Positions 58,152-64,000 of a DNA stretch of 64,000 nt are shown piece after piece. The number at the start of each line of letters is the position of its first letter. The first letter of the stretch is position 1. The DNA comes from Pseudomonadota bacterium (lineage in GTDB: Bacteria > Pseudomonadota > Gammaproteobacteria > Xanthomonadales > Xanthomonadaceae): assembly GCA_018242365.1 (NCBI GenBank), contig JAFECB010000017.1, positions 372,001-436,000 of the forward strand, in the 5' to 3' direction. Both the position numbers and the translations under genes were made by a program. The notes under the pieces were generated by a model. It saw nothing but the letters and a program-made list of their open reading frames with translations. It did no database searches and was not told the origin of the DNA.

Positions 58152-59048
58152 ATGCGCAGCTTCCTCGCCCTGTCGCGCTCCACCCACGGCGTGCTCGACA
58201 TCGCCATGCCCGGTTTCGCCGCGCTGCTGTGGCTTGGCCACTTTCCACATTGGCTGGTGCTGCTGGTGGCGCTGCTGACCGCGCTGGCGGGCTATACCGC
58301 GCTGTATGCGCTGAACGACATCATCGGGGTCAAGGTCGACCGCGAGAAATTCGCCGGCGCCGGCCCCAATGCCGGGTATTCGGTGGAAGCCTCGGACCTT
58401 CGCTACCCGATCGCGCAGGGCAAGCTCAGTCTCGGCAAGGGCATCGTCTGGTTCATCGCCTGGTACCTGATCGCGCTGGTCGGCGCGTGGTGGCTCAATC
58501 CGCTGCTGATCTGGGTGGTGCTGGCCGCGCCGATCCTGGAAACCGTCTATTGCCTGCTGTTCAAGGTGAGTTGGTGGCGGGTGCTGGTCAGCGGCGTGGT
58601 GAAATCGCTGGGCCCGGTGGCGGCAGTGCTGGCGGTGGTGCCGCGCCCGGATACGGCCCTGCTGGGGCTGATGGTGGCCTGGCTGATCGCCTGGGAAATC
58701 GGCGGCCAGAACATTCCCGCTGACTGGAACGACGTCGAGGAAGACCGCCGCGTCGGCGCGCGCACCGTTCCGCTGGTGTTCGGCCCCAAAATCGCCGGCA
58801 CGGTCGTGCTGATCGCCCTGCTGGCGACGTTGGCGCTGGGCTGGTTCCTGCCCTTGATGTCGCCGCTGGCGCTGGGCATGCGTTTCCAGCTCGGCATGCT
58901 GGCGATCGGCGTGATCCTGCTGCTGGTGCCCGGCATCCAGCTGTTCCGTTCACACGAAGGCCGCCGCGCTGCCCGCCTGTTCGACCGCGCCAGCCTGTAT
59001 CCGCTGGCCTTGCTGGCCTTGGTGACCGGTTTCGTGCTGATCGGCTGA
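58152..59048 (+). CDS. UbiA-superfamily membrane prenyltransferase (EboC-like)
   Basis: 298-residue protein with about eight membrane helices. The first Asp-rich motif reads LNDIIGVKVDREKF, so the usual NDxxDxxxD is altered to NDxxGxxxD. The second motif is DWNDVEEDRRVGARTVP, intact. Such changes occur in EboC-type and other UbiA relatives. The prenyl donor and acceptor are unknown. Last gene of the operon; a repeat arm and then pyrH follow. EboC assignment rests on fold and neighbours. Confidence 0.78.
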   Translation: MRSFLALSRSTHGVLDIAMPGFAALLWLGHFPHWLVLLVALLTALAGYTALYALNDIIGVKVDREKFAGAGPNAGYSVEASDLRYPIAQGKLSLGKGIVWFIAWYLIALVGAWWLNPLLIWVVLAAPILETVYCLLFKVSWWRVLVSGVVKSLGPVAAVLAVVPRPDTALLGLMVAWLIAWEIGGQNIPADWNDVEEDRRVGARTVPLVFGPKIAGTVVLIALLATLALGWFLPLMSPLALGMRFQLGMLAIGVILLLVPGIQLFRSHEGRRAARLFDRASLYPLALLALVTGFVLIG

Positions 59049-59050
59049 GA

Positions 59051-59075
59051 TCGCGCCCCTGCGGTGCGCTCCTAC
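59051..59075. repeat. Single arm of the GTAGGAGCGC repeat
   Basis: Twenty-five bases identical to the right arm at 53178-53202, starting TCGCGCCCCTGCGG, and followed by GTGAGA as there (one base apart). It lies 3 nt after the UbiA-like stop. Confidence 0.8.
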
Positions 59076-59174
59076 GGTGAGATGCATCGAAATGGCGGCA
59101 CTTTGTGGGTGTACAGGGCGTGGCCCATGGTGATCCGTTAGAATTCGCGCGCCTTCCTGAAACCCCGGTGCCCC

Positions 59175-59891
59175 ATGTCCGAACTCGCCTATCGCCGCGT
59201 GCTGTTGAAACTCTCCGGCGAAGCGTTGATGGGCGATGAGGATTACGGGATCGACCCCAAGGTCCTGACCCGGCTCGCACTCGAGGTCATCGAGGCGCGT
59301 GACGCCGGCGCCGAGATCGCGCTGGTGATCGGCGGCGGCAACATCTTTCGGGGGGCCGGACTTGCGGCCGGCGGCATGGATCGGGTCACCGGCGACCAGA
59401 TGGGCATGCTGGCCACGGTGATCAATGCGCTGGCGATGCAGGATGCGCTGGAGAAAGCCGGCGCCAAGTGCCGGGTGATGAGTGCGCTCAAGATCAACGA
59501 CGTCTGCGAGGATTACATCCGCCGCCGCGCCGTGCGTCACCTCGAAAAGGGCCGCATCACGATCTTCGCCGCCGGCACTGGCAACCCGTTCTTCACCACC
59601 GATTCCGGGGCGGCGCTGCGCGCGATCGAGATTGGCGCCGACCTGCTGCTCAAGGCCACCAAGGTCGACGGCGTCTACGACAAGGACCCGGAAAAGCACG
59701 CGGACGCGGTCAAGCTCGATAACCTGAGCTATGACGATGTGATCCGTCGCGACCTGCGGGTGATGGATACCGCCGCCTTCGCGCTGTGTCGCGACGCCAA
59801 GCTGCCGCTGCGGATCTTCGACATGGCCCAACCCGGCGTGCTGCTGCGCATCCTGCGTGGCGAAGCGATTGGCACCCTGGTCGGCGGTTGA
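59175..59891 (+). CDS. pyrH: UMP kinase
   Basis: 238-residue hexameric bacterial UMP kinase. Signatures are [45 protein letters not shown], and [17 protein letters not shown]. It begins the pyrH-frr-uppS-cdsA-dxr-rseP run. rpsB and tsf, often upstream, are absent here. Confidence 0.98.
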   Translation: MSELAYRRVLLKLSGEALMGDEDYGIDPKVLTRLALEVIEARDAGAEIALVIGGGNIFRGAGLAAGGMDRVTGDQMGMLATVINALAMQDALEKAGAKCRVMSALKINDVCEDYIRRRAVRHLEKGRITIFAAGTGNPFFTTDSGAALRAIEIGADLLLKATKVDGVYDKDPEKHADAVKLDNLSYDDVIRRDLRVMDTAAFALCRDAKLPLRIFDMAQPGVLLRILRGEAIGTLVGG

Positions 59892-59907
59892 TCGGCTCCA
59901 ACGCACT

Positions 59908-59913
59908 TATAAT
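59908..59913 (+). promoter_or_regulatory. Putative -10 of frr
   Basis: Perfect TATAAT between pyrH and frr, 34 nt before the frr ATG. No convincing -35 at correct spacing. Could give frr and the downstream envelope genes their own promoter. Confidence 0.5.
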
Positions 59914-59946
59914 GGCCCGTTTGCGGAACCCAAGGAGCACGCGGCC

Positions 59947-60504
59947 ATGTTGAACGAGATCAAGAAAGACGCCCAGGCCCGCATGGGCAAGAGCATCGAG
60001 ACCCTGCGCCACAACCTCGTCAAGATCCGCACTGGCCGCGCCAATACCGGCCTGGTCGACAGCATCAAGGTCAACTACTACGGCTCCGACATGCCGCTGT
60101 CGCAGGTCGCCAGCGTCTCGGTCGGCGACGCGCGCTCGATCATCATCACGCCGTGGGAGAAGCAGATGGTCGGCGCGGTGGAGAAGGCGATCCTCGCCTC
60201 CGACCTCGGACTGACCCCGAACACCGCCGGCACCACCATCCGCCTGAACATCCCGGCCCTGACCGAAGAGCGCCGCCGCGACCTGACCAAGGTCGTCCAC
60301 GGCGAAGGCGAGGACGCCAAGGTGGCGATCCGCAACATCCGTCGCGACGCCAACCACCAGGTCAAGGAATTGCTGAAGGACAAGCAGATCTCCGAGGACG
60401 ACAGCGCCCGCACCGAAGCCGAAATCCAGAAGATCACCGATGCCGCGATCAAGGACGTGGACGAGGTGATCAAGGGCAAGGAAGCCGAGTTGATGTCGGT
60501 TTGA
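59947..60504 (+). CDS. frr: Ribosome recycling factor
   Basis: 185-residue RRF, standard length. Starts [17 protein letters not shown]; contains LRTGRANT-type core ([12 protein letters not shown]), and [20 protein letters not shown] and [11 protein letters not shown] at 59947 with AAGGAG about 10 nt upstream. A heptamer tandem repeat follows before uppS. Confidence 0.98.
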   Translation: MLNEIKKDAQARMGKSIETLRHNLVKIRTGRANTGLVDSIKVNYYGSDMPLSQVASVSVGDARSIIITPWEKQMVGAVEKAILASDLGLTPNTAGTTIRLNIPALTEERRRDLTKVVHGEGEDAKVAIRNIRRDANHQVKELLKDKQISEDDSARTEAEIQKITDAAIKDVDEVIKGKEAELMSV

Positions 60505-60510
60505 GGAGAG

Positions 60511-60538
60511 CCGGGACCCGGGACCCGGGACCCGGGAT
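60511..60538. repeat. Heptamer tandem repeat between frr and uppS
   Basis: Three copies of CCGGGAC and one CCGGGAT in a row (28 bp). Such heptamer runs vary in number by slippage. Confidence 0.75.
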
Positions 60539-60587
60539 TCAAGGTTCGGGAACTTGATGCTTGGCAGATGCCTTGAGGGCCGATTGT

Positions 60588-61391
60588 TTGACTGATGTGA
60601 TCGCCGCGAGCGCACCCGCAGCACCTGACGACCATGCCGGTAGCCCGCGGCTTGCCAGCGTGCCGCAGCACATCGCCATCATCATGGACGGCAACGGCCG
60701 CTGGGCGCAGGCACGGCACCGACCGCGCCTGATCGGCCATCGTGCCGGCGCCCGCGCGGTCAAGCGCTGCGTGGAGTTCTGCCTCCGGCGCGGGATCGGC
60801 GCCTTGACCCTGTTCGCCTTCTCCAGCGAAAACTGGGACCGTCCGAGCGAAGAAGTCGGCGGCCTGATGAAACTGTTCATCGGCGCGCTGGATCGCGAGG
60901 TCGACGAATTGGCGCGTCTTGGCGTGCGGCTGCGCTTCATCGGCGAACGCGAGCGCTTCGCCGCCACGCTCCGAGGGCGGATGGAGCGTGCGGAAGCCCT
61001 GACCGCCAGCAACGCGCGGCTGCATCTGAACATCGCGGCAAGCTACGGCGGTCAACAGGACATCGCCCGCGCGGCGCGTGAATTGGCCATGGAGGTCGCC
61101 GCCGGACGCCTGCGCCCGGAGCAAATCGATCCGGCCGCACTGGCGCAGCGGATGGCACTGGCCGACCTGCCACTGCCGGATCTGTTCATCCGCACCGGTG
61201 GCGAGTTGCGGATCAGCAATTTCCTGCTCTGGCAGCTGGCCTACACCGAACTGTGGTTCACCGAGACGCTGTGGCCCGACGTCGATGCCCCGCTGCTGCA
61301 GCAGGCCATCGACGACTACGCGGCACGCGAACGCCGTTACGGCCTGACCAGTGCGCAGATCCGCGCCACCAACGAAGGAAGCGCGCCATGA
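60588..61391 (+). CDS. uppS: Undecaprenyl diphosphate synthase
   Basis: 267-residue cis-prenyltransferase for cell-wall lipid carrier. Catalytic Asp in HIAIIMDGNGRWAQAR, IPP-side motifs LFAFSSENWDRP and IRTGGELRISNFLLW, ending ELWFTETLWPD. No ATG precedes the conserved region. TTG at 60588 is chosen because GAGGG is 8 nt upstream; TTG at 60561 and GTG at 60597 are alternatives. Overlaps cdsA by 4 nt. Confidence 0.95.
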   Translation: MTDVIAASAPAAPDDHAGSPRLASVPQHIAIIMDGNGRWAQARHRPRLIGHRAGARAVKRCVEFCLRRGIGALTLFAFSSENWDRPSEEVGGLMKLFIGALDREVDELARLGVRLRFIGERERFAATLRGRMERAEALTASNARLHLNIAASYGGQQDIARAARELAMEVAAGRLRPEQIDPAALAQRMALADLPLPDLFIRTGGELRISNFLLWQLAYTELWFTETLWPDVDAPLLQQAIDDYAARERRYGLTSAQIRATNEGSAP

Positions 61392-62239
61392 CCAAGACCC
61401 GCGTCCTCGCCGCCTTGGTGATGGGGCCCGCCGCGATCGCAGCGGTGCTGCTCCTGCCTACCGCCTGGCTGATGCTGGTCAGCGCCCTGCTGTGCCTGGC
61501 CGCACTGTGGGAGTGGCTGAAACTGGTGGATATCGAGGACAGCCTCGCCCGCACGGTCCTGCTGGCCTGCAATCTGGGGCTGATGGTGGCCCTGGTCTGG
61601 GGCTCGCGTTCGACACGGACCAGCGCGCTGCCTTTGTTCGAGCTGACCGCCATGCTCGGCGTGGTGTGGTGGCTGCTGGCGCTGCTGTGGATGCTGCATT
61701 ACGACTTCGCCTCCGGCAGCGACAGTCGCGCACGCATCGCCAAGCTGGTGGCAGGCACGGTCGCGGTGGTACCGGCCTGGTGCGCGCTGGCACTGCTGCA
61801 TGCCGAGCCATCGCACGGCCCGGCCTGGCTGTTGCTGGTGCTGCTGCTGGTGTGGGCCGCCGACAGCGGTGCGTATTTCGCCGGCCGGCGGTTTGGCGGC
61901 CAGTGGTTCGGTGGGCGCAAGCTGGCACCGCGAATCAGCCCGAACAAGTCGCTGGAAGGCCTGATTGGGGGCGTGGTGCTGGCCGCACTGGTTGCCGTGG
62001 CCGGCGCGCTGCTGCTCGACGTGCCCACGGCCAAGCTGGCGGAAGTGATCGTGGTGGCCATGGTCACCGTGCTGTTCTCGGTCGCCGGCGATCTGTTCGA
62101 GAGCCTGCTCAAGCGCCACGCCGGGGTGAAGGATTCCGGCACCCTGATCCCCGGGCATGGCGGCATCCTCGATCGGGTCGATAGCCTGCTCGCGGCGCTG
62201 CCGGTGTTCGCGGTCGGCAAGGCCTGGCTCGGGTTCTGA
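61388..62239 (+). CDS. cdsA: Phosphatidate cytidylyltransferase
   Basis: 283-residue polytopic enzyme making CDP-diacylglycerol. The C-terminal signature is split here as [15 protein letters not shown] and [30 protein letters not shown] is also typical. ATG at 61388 overlaps the uppS stop; its TGA overlaps the dxr start (TGATG). Confidence 0.96.
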   Translation: MTKTRVLAALVMGPAAIAAVLLLPTAWLMLVSALLCLAALWEWLKLVDIEDSLARTVLLACNLGLMVALVWGSRSTRTSALPLFELTAMLGVVWWLLALLWMLHYDFASGSDSRARIAKLVAGTVAVVPAWCALALLHAEPSHGPAWLLLVLLLVWAADSGAYFAGRRFGGQWFGGRKLAPRISPNKSLEGLIGGVVLAALVAVAGALLLDVPTAKLAEVIVVAMVTVLFSVAGDLFESLLKRHAGVKDSGTLIPGHGGILDRVDSLLAALPVFAVGKAWLGF

Positions 62240-63411
62240 TGATGCGCAAGGTTGCCATCCTCGGTGCCACCGGCTCGATCGGCGCGTCGGCGCTGGATGT
62301 GATCGCTCGTCATCCCGAAGCAATGCGGGCCAGCGTGCTGGTCGCCGGGACACGGGTGGAGGAATTGCTGGTGCTGTGCCGCGTGCATGCGCCCGATCAC
62401 GCGGTGATCGCCGATTCCCGCCATTTTGAAAGTTTGCGTGACGGCCTGCGGGCGGCAGGCCTTGCGACCGAAGCACACGCCGGCGACGCCGCCATCGACG
62501 CCCTTGCGGCAAGTGATGCCTGCGACACGGTGATAGCCGCGATCGTTGGCGCTGCCGGCCTGTCATCGACGATGGCAGCTGCTCGCGCCGGTAAACGCCT
62601 GCTGCTGGCCAACAAGGAATCCCTGGTCCTCGCCGGCGAGCTGCTGATGCGCGAAGCGCACGCGGCCGGCGCTGAGATCGTGCCTATCGACAGCGAGCAC
62701 AACGCCGTGTTCCAGTGCCTGGGCGGCAGCATGTCGACACCGGCGCGGATCACCCTGACCGCTTCGGGCGGGCCGTTCCGGGGCTGGACACGTGACGCAC
62801 TCGCCGAGGTCACTCCGACGCAAGCCGTGGCCCACCCGAAATGGTCGATGGGGCCGAAGATCTCGGTGGATTCGGCCACGTTGATGAACAAGGGCCTCGA
62901 AGTCATCGAAGCCCACCACTTGTTCCGGATCCCGGGCGAGGCCATCCGCGTGCTGGTGCACCCGCAGTCATTGGTCCACGCGATGGTGGATTTCGCCGAC
63001 GGCAGCACGCTGGCGCAGCTTGGCTTGCCCGATATGCGCACCGCGCTGGCAGTGGGGCTGGGCTGGCCACAGCGGATCGCATCCGGCGTGTCGGCGCTCG
63101 ACCTGCTCAGCCAGGGCGGGCGGCTGGACTTCGAAGCACCCGACCTCGACGCGTTCCCCTGCCTGCGGCTGGCAACAACGGCGCTGGCAGCCGGCGGCAC
63201 GGCCCCGGCGGTGCTCAACGCCGCCAATGAGGAAGCCGTTTCAGCCTTCCTTCAGGGCAAGATCGGTTTTCTGGACATCCCCGACACGGTTTCCGCAAGC
63301 TTGGACGCACTGCCCGCTCGCCCTTCCGACACCCTGGAATCGCTGCTCGACGCGGATCGCATGGCGCGCGAGGCGGCGCGCCAGCGCATCGCAACCCGGA
63401 GCCGCGCATGA
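62239..63411 (+). CDS. dxr: 1-deoxy-D-xylulose 5-phosphate reductoisomerase
   Basis: 390-residue second enzyme of the MEP isoprenoid pathway. NADPH loop [15 protein letters not shown], metal/substrate loop [13 protein letters not shown], phosphate site [10 protein letters not shown] and [15 protein letters not shown] are present. Coupled at both ends: TGATG with cdsA, ATGA with rseP. Supplies IPP for UppS, one gene upstream. Confidence 0.97.
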   Translation: MMRKVAILGATGSIGASALDVIARHPEAMRASVLVAGTRVEELLVLCRVHAPDHAVIADSRHFESLRDGLRAAGLATEAHAGDAAIDALAASDACDTVIAAIVGAAGLSSTMAAARAGKRLLLANKESLVLAGELLMREAHAAGAEIVPIDSEHNAVFQCLGGSMSTPARITLTASGGPFRGWTRDALAEVTPTQAVAHPKWSMGPKISVDSATLMNKGLEVIEAHHLFRIPGEAIRVLVHPQSLVHAMVDFADGSTLAQLGLPDMRTALAVGLGWPQRIASGVSALDLLSQGGRLDFEAPDLDAFPCLRLATTALAAGGTAPAVLNAANEEAVSAFLQGKIGFLDIPDTVSASLDALPARPSDTLESLLDADRMAREAARQRIATRSRA

Positions 63412-64000
63412 GCGAATTCCTCGGCTCGGTCTGGTGGTTGCTGGTGGCGCTGGGTGTGCTGGTGACCTTTCACGAATACGGCCACTTCTGGGTGGCCCGC
63501 CGCTGCGGGGTGAAGGTCCTGCGCTTCTCGGTCGGCTTCGGCAAGCCGCTGTGGTCGCGCCGCGGACGCGACGGCACCGAATACGTGATCGCCGCGATCC
63601 CGCTGGGCGGCTATGTGCGCATGCTCGACGAAAACGAGGGTGATGTCGCCACCGCGGACCTGCCACGGGCATTCAACCGCAAACCGGTTTGGCAACGCAT
63701 CGCCATTGCCGCCGCCGGCCCGCTGGCCAACCTGCTGCTGGCCTTCGCGCTGTTGTGGGCGATGTTGATCGTCGGTCGTCCGGATTACGCGCCGGTGGTC
63801 GGGCACGTCGAGGGCATCGCCGCGCAAGCCGGCCTGCATGCGGGCGACAAGATCATGGCGGTCGGTGACCGGCAGACGCCTACCTGGAGCGAGCTGGGCA
63901 TCGCGCTGTCGATCGCGGCGATCGACCGCAAGCCGGTCACGTTGAACGTGCGCCAGGCTGACGGCAGCGAAACCACGCACGTTCTGGCCCTGCAGGACCT
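63408..64000 (+). CDS. rseP: RIP metalloprotease RseP (3' end outside window)
   Basis: First about 197 residues of a site-2 protease. Zinc motif [31 protein letters not shown] and [12 protein letters not shown] are diagnostic. A PDZ domain begins near [18 protein letters not shown]. RseP cleaves RseA to release sigma-E. Open to the last base; bamA is expected next. Confidence 0.96.
   Translation, partial: MSEFLGSVWWLLVALGVLVTFHEYGHFWVARRCGVKVLRFSVGFGKPLWSRRGRDGTEYVIAAIPLGGYVRMLDENEGDVATADLPRAFNRKPVWQRIAIAAAGPLANLLLAFALLWAMLIVGRPDYAPVVGHVEGIAAQAGLHAGDKIMAVGDRQTPTWSELGIALSIAAIDRKPVTLNVRQADGSETTHVLALQD

Overview
This window is a piece of a high-GC gammaproteobacterial chromosome, most likely Xanthomonadaceae/Lysobacteraceae. 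Support comes from the bifunctional ThrA-ThrB-ThrC operon behind a threonine-rich leader, the asd-fimV-truA-trpF-trpB-(small ORF)-trpA-accD order, several c-di-GMP proteins, and intergenic repeats of the GTAGGAGCGC type. No phage, integrase, transposase or CRISPR array is visible. Nearly all genes are housekeeping; genus-level assignment is inference. I had no searches, so names rest on motifs, lengths and gene order.

Layout. 1-5181 (+): the end of a cbb3 oxidase assembly locus (ccoG partial, fixH, ccoI, ccoS, a TauE/SafE-type membrane protein). 5335-7075 (-): obgE and the rpmA-rplU operon with a clear promoter. 7450-12960: a peptide symporter, a divergent M13 peptidase, a rhomboid protease, an Atl-like DNA-repair protein and an unknown ORF. 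13010-14824 (-): a DUF47-Pit phosphate uptake operon behind a Pho-box-like promoter. 14990-21151: a CNNM/CorC transporter; trmJ with a PhnD-like binding protein and a GGDEF-EAL protein; suhB. 21246-26783 (-): queA-tgt and yajC-secD-secF. 26855-31741 (+): thr promoter, leader peptide and thrABC. 31837-36949 (+): tRNA-Arg(CCU), an ALDH7-type dehydrogenase, pyrD-murB and an EamA transporter. 37100-41575: an FHA-GGDEF cyclase facing an HD-GYP protein, tRNA-Leu(GAG), secG and tpiA. 41645-43300: two different 2OG-Fe(II) oxygenases, convergent. 43314-54330 (-): glmM-accD, trpA/trpB/trpF, truA, fimV, asd, aroC. 59175-64000 (+): pyrH, frr, uppS, cdsA, dxr, rseP (partial).

The most unusual part is 54563-59048 (+), a tightly packed five-gene operon. 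In order it encodes a sugar-phosphate isomerase-like TIM barrel, a LuxS-family S-ribosylhomocysteine lyase, a sugar-phosphate cyclase resembling sedoheptulose-7-phosphate cyclases more than AroB, a UbiG-type methyltransferase, and a UbiA-superfamily membrane protein. Three of the five match the EboE, EboD and EboC components of the ebo (metabolite traffic) clusters known from cyanobacteria and pseudomonads. EboA, EboB and EboF are not beside them, and LuxS plus a methyltransferase are added. The operon lies between aroC and pyrH, with copies of one intergenic repeat on both sides. I read it as an ebo-like variant that may make and handle a methylated, possibly prenylated cyclitol or quinone-like metabolite; that reading is a hypothesis.

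Regulatory features include a thr leader peptide with a hairpin that would bury the thrA Shine-Dalgarno, the Pho-box-like site, a promoter that predicts a leaderless mRNA, and chains of ATGA/GTGA/TGATG stop-start overlaps that suggest translational coupling.
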